From: Saccharomycopsis crataegensis
Taxonomy: Eukaryota; Ascomycota; Saccharomycetes; Ascoideales; Saccharomycopsidaceae
DNA length: 64,000 bases
Direction of reading: 5' to 3'
NCBI RefSeq assembly: GCF_037102585.1
Contig: NW_027043829.1
Coordinates: forward strand, 248,001 to 312,000
Shown here in pieces: positions 40,884 through 51,456 of this stretch. The translations under genes and the position numbers were made by a program. The notes below the pieces were generated by a model. That model saw only the letters and a program-made list of their open reading frames with translations, had not been told where the DNA came from and searched no databases. The number at the start of each line of letters is the position of its first letter. Within the stretch, counting starts at the first letter, position 1.

Positions 40884-43202
40884 TCAATCAACTTTAGCTT
40901 TTCCTTGGAAAATTGTACCGTTGACAACATTTCTCGAAAAATTGGAAATGTTATGCAATATCAAAGCAATAAATAAAATAATATTTTCCCAAATAAGCAA
41001 AATGAATGATTTTTCCTTTAGAATAGCTTGTGATTGAAAGCCTTCAATTTCAGACGAGATTTCTGTAGTTGAAGAGAATGATGACTTTTGATCATTGTCG
41101 GAAACACGAAGCTCAGAAATATATTTCTTCTCAAAATCAATCCGTTCACATGTGCCTGGCTTATCAGGTTCAAAGCTTTCGATAACAGTAAGAAGCTCTT
41201 CAAATCCAACATCATTAAATGAAAGGGATGCTTCGTCATTGAGATCAATGGGAACCAAATCAAAATTGTTACTTGGGGGCTCATTCTTTGCTATGGATGA
41301 CTGGGTGATGGTCTTGGCCATATCTTCATTTGAATTGGAGTTGAGGAAATTAGCTTTTGGGGTTGACAAGCCAATTAAGTCATTATTGTTCAAAACGATA
41401 TCAGAACAGTTGATTAGTTCATCATGCAAAGAAGCCTTTTTTCTAAGCGGCTTCAAGAAATCTTTGTGATGACCAAAAATATTATTTAAAGACTCATCAT
41501 AATTCATGCTGCTAAGCTCGTCTTCACTATCAAAATCAGCGTCGTATGAATCTCTGTGTAGAAAAATTTCATCACCAGAAGGCCCCTCATTGCTATAAAG
41601 CACATCCACATGAGAGTTACCAATCGAAAAGCAAGTTTCATTTTCATAATCCGAAGCCGATTTGCTTCCCGTGGTTGATGAATTGATAGAAAGATCATTA
41701 TTGGCATCTTCTTCAGTGAAGCTATTATCTTTTTCCTTAGCTAGAAAATCAAATTTAGCATCTTTGAAGCTTAGACTTTCACAATTCTTGTTCAACAGAG
41801 TGCTTAGATGTGACGATTTTTTCCTAAGCAATATTTGAGACTTTGGCTTTTTTAGCAAGTGAGTTGATGATCTAGAATTTTTAACTGATTTTTCAGGAGG
41901 ATTGATCAGGGGAGTTTTTCTAATTTTTCGTGGCCTCTTTCTATAGGAGGCGTTTGACTTTAATGGAGGCGATAAACTTGAAGAGGAAGAAATAGACAAG
42001 GATGAATCATAATACTTAGAATCTTGCAATATAGCAATGTCTTGTAAGCTAGCAATATTTTTGGTTGATAAACTTTGTTTCACGGAACCATTAAGGAAAT
42101 TAGTGTCATCTCGTATTTTTTGTAATTGAACAGAGATCTCTTTGTACTGTATATCTGTCATAATGTTATCTGAAGCATAGATTTCTGAAGCGCCGGCATC
42201 TTCAATGATCATAGAGTCATCCATAGACCCTATTCTTTCCCTAACATTGTTGAATTCTTCAATTAGATAGTTCAATTGGTTATTCAATATTCTGAGCTTT
42301 TTACCATGATTATCATTTGAAGAATCTAAGCGGTGAATGTGAGATAATTCAAGTGCCGATTGGGCTTTCAAGGCCTCAAGGTTGTCATCCAATTCACTGA
42401 ATCCTGATTCTATGTTATTGATGAAATCATATAGTTTACTGTCATCAATTATCCTATCATCATCTAACCTTTTGGCATGAAGATTTTTTGCTATTCTTTT
42501 GGATTCTAGTGTTTCTTCGTACATCTTTTTAAGACTTGACACTGAATTCTTGACCGACAATGTCTGCTCAAGCTGTTTTTCCACATATTCAGCATGATTT
42601 TGAGCCGCTGTGCTTTCTTTAGCGATTTCTTTTAATTTCAAGTTTTGTTCGTTAATCGTGTTCAACAATTGCTTGTGCTCAGACTCCAAACTTTCAATGA
42701 CTTGATCCCTGTACTTTAGTTCACTTTCCAAACTTCTGGCGTCACTGATATATCCTGAATCTTGCCGTTTTGAAAGTATTTCCAAAGATGAAGGGTCTTT
42801 TTGAAAAAATATGTCGTTCCTTTCAGGCTCTCCCATAAAAGAAGTGTCCTCATACTCATGAGAATAATCAAAGTCTTTGAAGTAATGAGTTTCCTTCTGT
42901 GGATGCGATTTAAGAAATGATTCACAAGCATCTTGTAAAACTTTTGTATTCCCAATATCATCTAACAACATAAGAAGATCGTCTTGATTGATTTCCAACA
43001 GTTTAGTGTCCTCAATGAATAGTAGGGCCACTTCTCTTGAACTTTGATCTAGAAGTGAAAATTTGGGAATCTGTAGGACCTCCTCAAACAAGTCTATAGC
43101 AACAAGAAGATCCTCACATGGAATTCTCCCTGACCTTGAGACATCTATTTTACCCCAAATGTATTCCACAATCTTCAATTGATCTCCCAGAAGAGTCATC
43201 AT
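40884..43202 (-). CDS. Mps2-like spindle pole body membrane protein
   Basis: The frame starting at 43202 (MMTLLGDQLKIVEYIWGKID) gives 772 aa. The longer open frame from 43352 adds a hydrophobic leader that is unlikely to be coding. Residues 1-110 resemble the helical N-terminal region of Mps2 (EYIWGKIDVSRSG compared with the EYAWGQIDKP region as I recall it). A coiled coil follows (about residues 160-250). A single hydrophobic segment near the C-terminus (SFILLIWENIILFIALIL) would anchor it in the nuclear envelope. Mps2 inserts the spindle pole body into the nuclear envelope. Low-complexity insertions make it about twice the length of S. cerevisiae Mps2. SPC110, another spindle pole component, is encoded 13 kb away. 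The assignment is from architecture plus weak similarity. Confidence 0.55.
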   Translation of the reverse strand: MMTLLGDQLKIVEYIWGKIDVSRSGRIPCEDLLVAIDLFEEVLQIPKFSLLDQSSREVALLFIEDTKLLEINQDDLLMLLDDIGNTKVLQDACESFLKSHPQKETHYFKDFDYSHEYEDTSFMGEPERNDIFFQKDPSSLEILSKRQDSGYISDARSLESELKYRDQVIESLESEHKQLLNTINEQNLKLKEIAKESTAAQNHAEYVEKQLEQTLSVKNSVSSLKKMYEETLESKRIAKNLHAKRLDDDRIIDDSKLYDFINNIESGFSELDDNLEALKAQSALELSHIHRLDSSNDNHGKKLRILNNQLNYLIEEFNNVRERIGSMDDSMIIEDAGASEIYASDNIMTDIQYKEISVQLQKIRDDTNFLNGSVKQSLSTKNIASLQDIAILQDSKYYDSSLSISSSSSLSPPLKSNASYRKRPRKIRKTPLINPPEKSVKNSRSSTHLLKKPKSQILLRKKSSHLSTLLNKNCESLSFKDAKFDFLAKEKDNSFTEEDANNDLSINSSTTGSKSASDYENETCFSIGNSHVDVLYSNEGPSGDEIFLHRDSYDADFDSEDELSSMNYDESLNNIFGHHKDFLKPLRKKASLHDELINCSDIVLNNNDLIGLSTPKANFLNSNSNEDMAKTITQSSIAKNEPPSNNFDLVPIDLNDEASLSFNDVGFEELLTVIESFEPDKPGTCERIDFEKKYISELRVSDNDQKSSFSSTTEISSEIEGFQSQAILKEKSFILLIWENIILFIALILHNISNFSRNVVNGTIFQGKAKVD

Positions 43203-43392
43203 TGACGAAATGGAGATAACAATCTTGGTTATCACACACATGTCAACTTGGGGAAACCACAGACTGTAATAAATCCCCATCACAAAAAAACTCTTAAGCG
43301 CACGCCGGTACATTATCATCAAAAGAAAATTTCCAGTCATCTCCACGACCAACAGTAGGATAAAGTGAAATTCTCACTTATACCGAAAGCAA

Positions 43393-44706
43393 ATGGCTGT
43401 CAGAATCGCTTCTTCATTAAAAAATGCGTCACTCGGCAGCACAAAGACATACTGTCGTACCGTATTAAACCCACGGTCATCTTTTATAGATGTCACTCAA
43501 TCATTGAATGATCTCAAAAGCACCAAGAAGTTGGATTTTGAGCCCAAATCACTCCTATTATTTAGCACTCCCCAATACTCAAAACAGTTAGTTTCGAAAT
43601 TGGTGGACCTAAAAGAGTCTTCAATGGATTTGCAGATCTTGTACGCATCTGTTGACTGTATTGCCCCTTTTTCTTCTCGTAATGGGATTTCTGAGTTATG
43701 GCTCAGCAATAGAATGTCAATACCAACATCCAGGTCTATTGAAGAAGTGAAATCAGAGCAGGAGAATACCCCTGCTTCTAAACCAGGAAGAATAATCAGC
43801 ACAAAGAGTGATGAACATTGGGATCTAAGCTCGAATAGTAACTTGCTGTTGAATGTTCCTTTCATTCCAAGAAATTTGATGCATCACCATTCTCTACCTC
43901 AAACTTTGACCAAAATCAAGTTCCAACTAGGATCAACGATATTTCATAACTCAGATCTCTTTACCACTTGCTTCTACTTTGTATCCCAGAAAGAAAGAAA
44001 GACTTTGAGCAGGTTGGATATGAAAACATTCGATTATATCAAACATTATCTTGATAATGATGGCAAGTACTTGCATGATTTAGAAGTCGCTCTTCCACCA
44101 TTGATCTTACCTTCTAGAAATTTATCTATGGACAATTATAATAATTTGAAACCTATAGATTTAGGCGATGATTTAAGAATTTCGGAGTTGACTGGCAATC
44201 TTGTGAGAAAAATCAATGGCAAACCTGCATCCTCAGTTATACAAGATGACAAGAAGCTCATGTCACAGATGAATAAAGACAGTAGAATCTATGTCACTAT
44301 CGAAAATGACGATGAGGAGGAAATGAGAAGAAGATTCGAAGTAATTGCCGGGGGAGGTGCATGGGGAGCTAAAGCTGATACTTTAGCAATTGATCCTGAG
44401 GCCTTAGAGTTCATGAGAGTTGGTACCAAGTTATCGTTTTTCTTGTACCAAACAGGAGAAAAATCCTTGAAACAGGAGAATGAGGAGAAAATGAAAATAT
44501 TCTTTCCTGAGGGGTTAGACTCATGTAATGGAGTCCTTGCCGAAAAAAGTGGCCCACAAGAGGGCTATAATGCTGATAGCGGTATTGCTGAAGGAGATGC
44601 TACAATGATTTTGGAAAATGTGTTCGCTTTTGGCAGCGAGAAAAAGCTAACTGTAAACGACATTAACCATGATTCTGACGGTGAGGTTATAAGGTTTAGA
44701 GTATAA
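43393..44706 (+). CDS. FIST-like protein, probably mitochondrial
   Basis: I cannot name this 437-aa protein. The N-terminus (MAVRIASSLKNASLGSTKTYCR) is basic and Ser/Thr-rich, like a mitochondrial presequence. The region around SLLLFSTPQYSKQLVSKLVD (about residues 53-72) has the look of a FIST sensory domain. A Gly-rich motif, EVIAGGGAWGAKADTLAID, sits near residues 317-335. No membrane span or catalytic motif was recognised. The start is 190 bp from the divergent spindle-pole gene. Function unknown; the FIST label is tentative. Confidence 0.6.
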   Translation: MAVRIASSLKNASLGSTKTYCRTVLNPRSSFIDVTQSLNDLKSTKKLDFEPKSLLLFSTPQYSKQLVSKLVDLKESSMDLQILYASVDCIAPFSSRNGISELWLSNRMSIPTSRSIEEVKSEQENTPASKPGRIISTKSDEHWDLSSNSNLLLNVPFIPRNLMHHHSLPQTLTKIKFQLGSTIFHNSDLFTTCFYFVSQKERKTLSRLDMKTFDYIKHYLDNDGKYLHDLEVALPPLILPSRNLSMDNYNNLKPIDLGDDLRISELTGNLVRKINGKPASSVIQDDKKLMSQMNKDSRIYVTIENDDEEEMRRRFEVIAGGGAWGAKADTLAIDPEALEFMRVGTKLSFFLYQTGEKSLKQENEEKMKIFFPEGLDSCNGVLAEKSGPQEGYNADSGIAEGDATMILENVFAFGSEKKLTVNDINHDSDGEVIRFRV

Positions 44707-45027
44707 ATTACTGTATATATATGTTAATATTATTAATTGGAAAATGTTCAGAGATACCCAAGTAGATGAAAAAAACTATTATCTTCCAATAACTCGAGCC
44801 TTGCTGAACTAGGAGGCCAACTCAATGATACTAAACAAAATGATTTTGAATAATAAGTCCATTTGGACTATTCAAGTCGATAGAAGCGTCACGCACGTGA
44901 ATACTTATATCTAAACGCACCGTAAAATTTGACTTTTGGCAAAAAGTTTTAAAAATATGTATGTGGCTAGTAAGGGAAGTTAATCCTGGGGGTATTCTTT
45001 GAGGAAAATTATTAGAAATCTTGGCCT
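44707..45027. other. MSB3 upstream region
   Basis: This 321-bp spacer lies between two plus-strand genes and contains CACGTGA at 44894-44900. Otherwise AT-rich with no recognised feature. Confidence 0.5.
44894..44899. promoter_or_regulatory. CACGTG box upstream of MSB3
   Basis: GCACGTGAA lies about 130 bp before the MSB3 start. Cbf1-type palindrome. Confidence 0.4.
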
Positions 45028-47832
45028 ATGTCATCGAGTGGTGTTGAAGTTGAAGATGAAGGAGCACAATCGCTGCCAATGCTTTATAATGCGAGGAGCG
45101 CTCTCTCGCTAAATAAAAATAATCCATTTCTTAAGACGAATAGACTCAGTAATACAGCTGAAACTACGAGGAGTGTTGGCGATTTATCTCTTCTTATAAG
45201 AAACGAGCAAAGAGACTCCCATACTGTACTAACATCGACAACCTTGAATAATAGCACCTCTAATATCCTCAAGCCAAACAAAAACAGCTCAATCATCACT
45301 CCAACAAACGCCAGATTTGAGTTTGCCAGGCCATTAAATCATCAGGTATCCAATTCATCAATATCGTCAACCTCTGTTAGTAACTTGAATAATAATAATG
45401 CACAATCACCAATACGAGCAGTAGTATCTCCAGATAAATCTGTCATGAACTCAATTGAAAGAAATGCAAAGTATCTCAGTGTTATTGATTTGTACGATGA
45501 TGATAGTGCATCAGTTCCTTCACCTGCCCAACAACCCCAGGCCAACACACCAAGACACTCTTTGCGAATTGAACATCCAGCTATGAAGACACTAGATACT
45601 AAAGAATCCATTTATTCACCAACAAGTGTCAGCTCTTTCAATTTTGTTTCTAAAAACTTTGATGATAGTCTGGATGAATTGCCTTTGGGGACCATTAATG
45701 ATCTTGGCCAAGCAAACCCAATAATTGCTCATCCAGAAAATAGACACAGGAAACAAGAAACTCTATATTATTCGCCGCAGAACTCTCTCAACGATGTTGT
45801 GTTAGCTAATGATGGCGTTGCCAAAGGCGCAGTTGACTTACAGAAATCATTCAGTGAAGCATCAAATAATCATAATAATTCAGTAATAATAAGGTCCCCT
45901 GAGTCCATAGCTCATAATGGAGTGGATAATAAAACAATTCATGTTCAAGGAATAATATCTAAGGACACGGAGTTGTCCGATCTGAAACAATCCAGACACC
46001 CAAGCCAAGCTGAATCAAATCTTCAAAAACAGCAAGGTGACTCTAGCAGTAGCAACACAAAAAATAAAGCTGCCAACCCGTTCTTGGATGTTGATAGTCT
46101 AAGTGGCAATAATAGCTCTGAAATGGCGAATATTCCAGCTGAATTGGTTTCTGTGACAACCCCGGCTGGCGTCACCAACATAAATAAGGTCACTAACTCA
46201 AAAATCACACCAATATCGTATGCTACCACTCCCTCAATTAATTTAACTGGATCCCCCTTGGCGGCTATTAGCGCGAATGTGACTCAAAGTCTCTCCAATT
46301 TTGATCAATCTTCCAAAAAGCATGCTAAAGGTAACTCAATTAATGATCTTCAAAGCGCTACTAGCAATGTGACTGCTGGGAATTCTAGTAATATTAATGT
46401 CAGAAATTTTATTAATAATAACCACTCCTTGCTATCAGTTCAATTATCAAAAGAATCGTCTTTACCGCATTCCAATGTTGTTCAAATTGAATCTGTTTCG
46501 CGAAATCTTTTGATTGGCGATAGAGATAGATATGGTTTCAAAAAGAAAACTTCATTTGTAAATGAACAGGAATATAATAATTGGTGGATGCAATATGAAC
46601 CATATCTAATCAGACGCAAGAAGAAGTGGGAGACCTTGATGTCGCAAAACGGCTTGAATCTTAATAAGGATAATCCTGCGAGATTCCCAGCCAGGTCTAA
46701 CAAATTAAAAAGATATGTTCGAAAAGGTATACCTGCAGAATGGAGAGGGAATGCATGGTGGTATTTCGCTCGGGGGTATGAAAAATTGGAGAGTAATCCT
46801 GGGTTGTATGACAAGATCATTGACAATATATCAGGAATAAAAACGCATGATGCGGAAATTATAGAAAGAGATTTGAATAGAACTTTCCCAGATAATATGT
46901 ATTTTCGAAGTGCTGACCAAAGTAAAGAAGAAACTCCTTTGATTCAAAGTTTGAGAAGAGTGTTGGTGGCATTCGCCATCTATCAACCGCAAATTGGATA
47001 CTGCCAGTCGTTAAATTTTCTAGCGGGGTTGTTGTTAATTTTTCTTGACGAGGAACGTGCTTTTTGGATGCTAGTTATCATCACTTCTAGATTATTACCG
47101 GGTGTTCATGATGTCAATTTGGAGGGTGTCAATATTGATCAAGGTGTTTTGATGCTCTGTGTTAAAGAATACCTACCGAACGTTTGGAACAAGATTGGAT
47201 TCAATTTCGATAGTAATGGGATGGATGGTAAGCAGAGCTTTAATAATGAAGTCAATGTGGTTACCAAGTTGCCTCCAATTACTCTTTGTACTGCTAGTTG
47301 GTTTATGAGTGCGTTTATCGGTATCTTGCCAATAGAAACTTGTCTCAGAGTGTGGGATTGCTTTTTCTACGAGGAGAGCAAGGTGTTTTTCAGAATCGCT
47401 TTAAGTATCTTGAAATTGGCGGAGCCAAGGGTTGAAAAGATTAAAGATGAAATGGAAGTCTTCCAAATTATTCAAAATTTTCCAAAGAAGTTACTTGAAC
47501 CAAAAGATTTGTTTGAATGTTGTTTCAAGAAGCGGAATGGTTTTAGTAATTTAACACAGGAGGAAATTAATAGATGTCGAAAGTTTGTCAAAGAACAGCG
47601 TCAAAAGGCGTCTAAATCACAGATACTGACCAAGGCTGCCTCCGGTAATAATAAAGGGAAATCAACCGATGAACTAAATGATGTTCAAAAATTGAGAAAG
47701 GAAATGGATGAAAACTTCATTCCTGAGGAATATGACTTTAAAAAGAATGGTCTTGCAGGAGCTCATTGGAAAACAACCCTTTCAAAGAAAATAAGGAAGC
47801 AAAAGATCAAAGGGCACCATATGCATTTTTAA
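45028..47832 (+). CDS. MSB3: Msb3/Gyp3-type TBC Rab GTPase-activating protein
   Basis: This 934-aa protein has a disordered Ser/Asn-rich N-terminal half and a C-terminal TBC domain (about residues 565-800). Both catalytic fingers are intact: the arginine finger in IIERDLNRTFPDN (near residue 612) and the glutamine finger in IGYCQSLNFLAG (near residue 655). The region just before the domain (YGFKKKTSFVNEQEYNNWW and VRKGIPAEWRGNAWWYF) is characteristic of Msb3/Msb4. These stimulate GTP hydrolysis on Sec4 and other Rabs and act in polarised secretion. The basic C-terminus (KTTLSKKIRKQKIKGHH) is also typical. Whether it represents MSB3, MSB4 or their single ancestor cannot be told here. Confidence 0.85.
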   Translation: MSSSGVEVEDEGAQSLPMLYNARSALSLNKNNPFLKTNRLSNTAETTRSVGDLSLLIRNEQRDSHTVLTSTTLNNSTSNILKPNKNSSIITPTNARFEFARPLNHQVSNSSISSTSVSNLNNNNAQSPIRAVVSPDKSVMNSIERNAKYLSVIDLYDDDSASVPSPAQQPQANTPRHSLRIEHPAMKTLDTKESIYSPTSVSSFNFVSKNFDDSLDELPLGTINDLGQANPIIAHPENRHRKQETLYYSPQNSLNDVVLANDGVAKGAVDLQKSFSEASNNHNNSVIIRSPESIAHNGVDNKTIHVQGIISKDTELSDLKQSRHPSQAESNLQKQQGDSSSSNTKNKAANPFLDVDSLSGNNSSEMANIPAELVSVTTPAGVTNINKVTNSKITPISYATTPSINLTGSPLAAISANVTQSLSNFDQSSKKHAKGNSINDLQSATSNVTAGNSSNINVRNFINNNHSLLSVQLSKESSLPHSNVVQIESVSRNLLIGDRDRYGFKKKTSFVNEQEYNNWWMQYEPYLIRRKKKWETLMSQNGLNLNKDNPARFPARSNKLKRYVRKGIPAEWRGNAWWYFARGYEKLESNPGLYDKIIDNISGIKTHDAEIIERDLNRTFPDNMYFRSADQSKEETPLIQSLRRVLVAFAIYQPQIGYCQSLNFLAGLLLIFLDEERAFWMLVIITSRLLPGVHDVNLEGVNIDQGVLMLCVKEYLPNVWNKIGFNFDSNGMDGKQSFNNEVNVVTKLPPITLCTASWFMSAFIGILPIETCLRVWDCFFYEESKVFFRIALSILKLAEPRVEKIKDEMEVFQIIQNFPKKLLEPKDLFECCFKKRNGFSNLTQEEINRCRKFVKEQRQKASKSQILTKAASGNNKGKSTDELNDVQKLRKEMDENFIPEEYDFKKNGLAGAHWKTTLSKKIRKQKIKGHHMHF

Positions 47833-48177
47833 ATTTGGAAAATTATGTGACTTATTGTTTTCCTATTCATTTTCTTTATTGTTTATTCTATCTTTGTAAT
47901 ATATATCATATCAACCATCATTGGATTATTTTATTCTTGAGACTCAATTTTTAAGGTGCCAGTTATTTAGTAGATAAGATCAAATGAAATTGCCCAAATT
48001 CGTAATGCTTATCTAACGTGGTGTATTTAGCATTTCCGAGATCGTCACACCAAACACGCATCCCACTACATGGTTGTTTTTAAATTGTGTGTGTGGTTTT
48101 AATTTTTTTAGTGATGATTTCAGGTTTAATCCCGGCCCAAAACAAACCATCAAGGCTTAACACTGAACAGGGAAAAA
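47833..48177. other. CDC28 upstream region
   Basis: This 345-bp spacer lies between two plus-strand genes. It contains GTGTGTGTGG near 48089 and no recognised MCB or E-box. No RNA gene was seen. Confidence 0.4.
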
Positions 48178-49173
48178 ATGGTGGATTTATCAGACTATCA
48201 GCGTCTTGAGAAGATTGGTGAAGGTACTTATGGTGTAGTTTACAAAGCTCTTGACACTAGACACGACAACAGAATCGTGGCTTTGAAAAAGATCAGATTA
48301 GAATCTGAAGATGAAGGTGTGCCTTCCACCGCCATTAGAGAAATCTCCCTTTTGAAAGAGTTGAAGGATGAAAATATTGTTAGATTATATGACATTGTTC
48401 ATTCTGATTCCCACAAATTATATTTGGTGTTTGAATATTTGGACCTTGATTTGAAGAAATATATGGAATCCATTCCACCTGATGTTGGTTTGGGCGCTGA
48501 GATGGTCAAGAAATTCATGATGCAATTGATTAAAGGGATTGCCCATTGTCATGGTCATAGAATCTTGCACCGTGATTTGAAACCCCAGAATTTGTTGATT
48601 GACAAAGAAGGTAACTTGAAATTGGCCGATTTTGGTTTGGCTAGAGCGTTCGGTGTCCCACTTAGAGCTTACACCCATGAAATTGTCACGTTATGGTACA
48701 GATGTCCAGAAGTTTTACTTGGTGGTAAACAATACTCCACTGGTGTTGATATGTGGTCTGCCGGTGCTATCTTTGCGGAGTTGGTCAACAGAAAGCCTTT
48801 ATTCCCTGGTGATTCTGAAATTGATGAAATTTTCAGAATTTTTAGAATTTTGGGGACACCTAATGAGGAGATTTGGCCTGATGTTAAATACTTGCCAGAC
48901 TTTAAACCAACTTTTCCACAATGGTCTAAGCAAGACATGAATAAAGTGGTTCCTGATTTGGAAGGTGAAGGGATTGATTTATTGGAGAGCTTATTGATAT
49001 ATGATCCTGCCAGCAGAATCAGTGCCAAGAGAGCCCTTTTACACCCATATTTCATGGAAAAGTCTGATGATGAAGCTGTTGATGATGCTGGTGTTGAAGA
49101 TTCTGGTGTTGATGATGATACAAGCATTCAAATGAATAAGTCAATCCCTTTGGGCGCAAGTGCTTATCAGTGA
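48178..49173 (+). CDS. CDC28: Cyclin-dependent kinase 1
   Basis: This 331-aa kinase is the master cell-cycle CDK. It has the glycine loop [10 protein letters not shown] with the inhibitory Tyr (residue 18), catalytic Lys37, the cyclin-binding PSTAIRE helix (residues 49-55), the HRDLKPQN loop (131-138), DFG, and the activating Thr166 in [10 protein letters not shown]. Two conserved positions differ from other CDK1 proteins. The APE motif reads CPE (Cys176), and the cysteine usual in WSxGCIFAE is alanine (Ala197). The C-terminus has an acidic extension of about 35 residues after the normal kinase end (HPYF), longer than in S. cerevisiae. No CTG codons occur in the gene. Start ATG is preceded by an A-run, as usual for highly expressed yeast genes. 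Confidence 0.97.
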   Translation: MVDLSDYQRLEKIGEGTYGVVYKALDTRHDNRIVALKKIRLESEDEGVPSTAIREISLLKELKDENIVRLYDIVHSDSHKLYLVFEYLDLDLKKYMESIPPDVGLGAEMVKKFMMQLIKGIAHCHGHRILHRDLKPQNLLIDKEGNLKLADFGLARAFGVPLRAYTHEIVTLWYRCPEVLLGGKQYSTGVDMWSAGAIFAELVNRKPLFPGDSEIDEIFRIFRILGTPNEEIWPDVKYLPDFKPTFPQWSKQDMNKVVPDLEGEGIDLLESLLIYDPASRISAKRALLHPYFMEKSDDEAVDDAGVEDSGVDDDTSIQMNKSIPLGASAYQ

Positions 49174-50201
49174 GCATTTCATGATATCTATCGTGCACTT
49201 AGAAAATCATTATTTCCTTGATAACTTTCAGCATTGTTTTTTTTTTTATATTCTTTTTTTTATTAGTTATCAATGTTATAAATCTATCTGCCTTCACTTA
49301 ATTACTCTAATGCTCATTCTGTTTTGTTAAACTCATTTTAGATGATATATTTTAATGCTTAATACCCATCTTGATTCAGCTGGTTTTTGTTCCAGTAATT
49401 TTTTGAATTTTTTACTTCTGTTTTTCATTCATTGTTGATATATTTGAAAATTATTTTCGATTGTCATTATGATGAAAAAAATCATGAGTGACAATACTTG
49501 CCCTACAATTTGAATATGGTATTTCAATTCAAAAAAAAAAAAAAAAAACGTTTGGTTTGCTTGTTAAGGAAAAGCGAAGCAGCTAGGCAAGAACTACGAG
49601 TTGAAAACATCTAACAAACCCAACAACGTAATAAATATATGGATTCATGATTACGTATATTACAAGCAGAATTGATAATAATATTTTTGGGGACTATGTA
49701 AGAATTGTCGATGAAGTTATAATAATCAGAAGCACACTGCGTGAATCAATAACGTCTAAATTCTTCTCACAGAGCTGCTACCAATTGAGTGACGAGGTTA
49801 TTTTTCAGAGAGATATAAAGGGGAAGGGATCTAGTGTTGTTTTGTTTTTTACCTGAACAGTTGATTTATTGTTAAAAAAAAAAATCAAAAAAAAAAACTA
49901 AGAATAACAGAAGCACAAAATAAACGTATTTGAATGAGTGGATAGGGTGATATATCAGCAGAGGAAATTTTAGAAATAGGAGAGCGAAACTGAGATAGGA
50001 GCAATTCTATAGTTAAGAAAAAAGCTATTACACAGCATATTACAATAAAAATAAATAGAGAAAAAAAAATAAAAAGAACTAATGAAAGAAGCAGCAAAAG
50101 AGAAACAAACAGCTATTATGTGACATTGATAAATGATAGTCTCGTTAGATATACATTATCAAGATCTTTATGGTTGAAGGTAAAGGAAATTGTCAGTCCC
50201 T
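49174..50201. other. 1-kb convergent intergenic region with a possible small ORF
   Basis: CDC28 and CDC12 converge here, so no known promoter is needed in the 1,028 bp. It contains a 19-A run (49531-49549), an oligo(A)-rich part (49874-50070) and a 69-codon frame at 49647-49856, listed separately. No tRNA or repeat was recognised. Confidence 0.4.
49647..49856 (+). CDS. Possible small protein of 69 aa
   Basis: An ATG-initiated frame encodes a mixed-composition peptide (MITYITSRIDNNIFGDYVRI...) with no low-complexity bias, unlike most spurious frames in this AT-rich DNA. It lies in an otherwise unexplained 1-kb gap between convergent genes. No homology is recognised and chance is a serious alternative. 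Confidence 0.2.
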   Translation: MITYITSRIDNNIFGDYVRIVDEVIIIRSTLRESITSKFFSQSCYQLSDEVIFQRDIKGKGSSVVLFFT

Positions 50202-51456
50202 TTATTTGTATCCTTTCTTGATATTCAAGTCCTTGATTTGTTCTTCCAACTGTTTTATTTGGTGTTGAACTGACTCTAAGTCCAAGTTCATTCTCTGTCT
50301 TTCATTGATGATGTTTTGTTCCCATTTTCTGAATCTTCCTTCTTCGGCCTTGACTTGATCAGTAAAGACCTTCTTTAACTGATCTTCTTCTTCCTTGAAT
50401 TGTGGGTTATTGTTGAAACGCTTAGTTAATTTTGATCTAGAATCGTCCTTGTTGCCATTAGAAGCGTCCAATTTCAAAGCTCTGTAGGTTTCATAATGCA
50501 ACTCTTCAGTAGATAAAATCAAGTCCAACATATTGGTTCTCAATAACAAAGATCTTAATTTCAAAAAGTCACTATGCTGTTCATTTTCAACTTCAGCAAT
50601 ACCCCATGGGTATTCTCTACCTAAAACCATTTCGCCTTCAGGGTTTTGAACTTTAGTTTCAGAACCAATAATAGCAAAAGGAATAGATTCGATAAGAATC
50701 TTAGAGTGCTCAGCACTAGCTTCATCATCAATTTCGATTGGTGGTGAGTAGATCTTGATTTCTTGAGCTTCGATAACAGCTCTAATTCTTTGTTTAAATT
50801 CATTGATTTCTCTTGGGGACAAAGTGTCAGCTTTGGAAATAATTGGCACCAAGTTAACTCTGGTGCTCAATTTCTTCATCACTTCGATATCTAAAGGTTT
50901 CAAAGAGTGGCCAGTTGGTCTGATAAAATATAGACAGGCATGGACTCTAAGGTCTTTAATTTCGGATCTGGTTGGTTGTTGTTCCTGCTTCATGTAACTA
51001 TCGTGTTGATCATCAATGAAGTCGATAAGTGGTTGGAAAGCTCTTCTATTGTTAACATTATCCCCGAAACCTGGAGTATCAATAATATTTAATCTGATTT
51101 TGAAATCTTTTTCTTCTAATTCAGCTCTGACAATGTCGATTTCAACGGTGGAGCGAATACCTTTTTGATGTCTAGCTTTGTGGTCGACGTGACTTTTAAG
51201 ACTAGTTTGGAAAAGGGTGTTGATAAATGTAGTTTTACCCAAACCAGATTCACCAGCAACCATCAAAGTGAAAGTTGAACCGGTTTTAGATACAATCTTA
51301 TATCTGTTAATATTGTTAGTATTGTCTTTTTCAGTAGATCTATAGTGAGGGTAAAGCCTAAAAAACAATTGGCAATGAAAACAATTCATGTCAATAACGC
51401 CAGAAAAAGTACATACCTTTGATTTGGCAAATTGGAAATCCCAACAAAGTCAGACA
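50202..51456 (-). CDS. CDC12: Septin Cdc12, spliced
   Basis: Exon 1 is 51416-51456 and exon 2 is 50202-51303, giving 380 aa. Cdc12 is a core septin of the bud-neck filaments. Splicing joins MSDFVGISNLPNQ to RYKIV, reproducing the S. cerevisiae sequence across the junction. Features are the P-loop GESGLGKTTF, the switch DTPGFGDNVNN, the specificity motif SKAD, the septin unique element near the C-terminal third, and a C-terminal coiled coil (about residues 325-378). A longer frame running into the intron (beginning MNCFHCQLFF) is intron sequence. It uses CACGTG in the promoter. No CTG codons were found in exon 2. Confidence 0.95.
51304..51415 (-). other. CDC12 intron (112 nt) with a competing acceptor
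   Basis: Donor GTATGT at 51410-51415 (minus strand), perfect branch TACTAAC at 51315-51321, acceptor CAG ending at 51304. A second AG (51358-51359) after a T-run lies 54 nt upstream and is in frame. Its use would add 18 residues, but it has no good branch point at the usual distance. Confidence 0.9.

Noticed and set aside
43203-43352. N-terminal 50-residue extension of the Mps2-like protein
   Set aside because: Hydrophobic and unlike the family. The internal MMTLLGDQ start fits the Mps2 N-terminus better.
51304-51389. CDC12 start at MNCFHCQLFF in the longer open frame
   Set aside because: This sequence is intron. Splicing at TACTAAC...CAG gives NLPNQRYKIV, as in S. cerevisiae.
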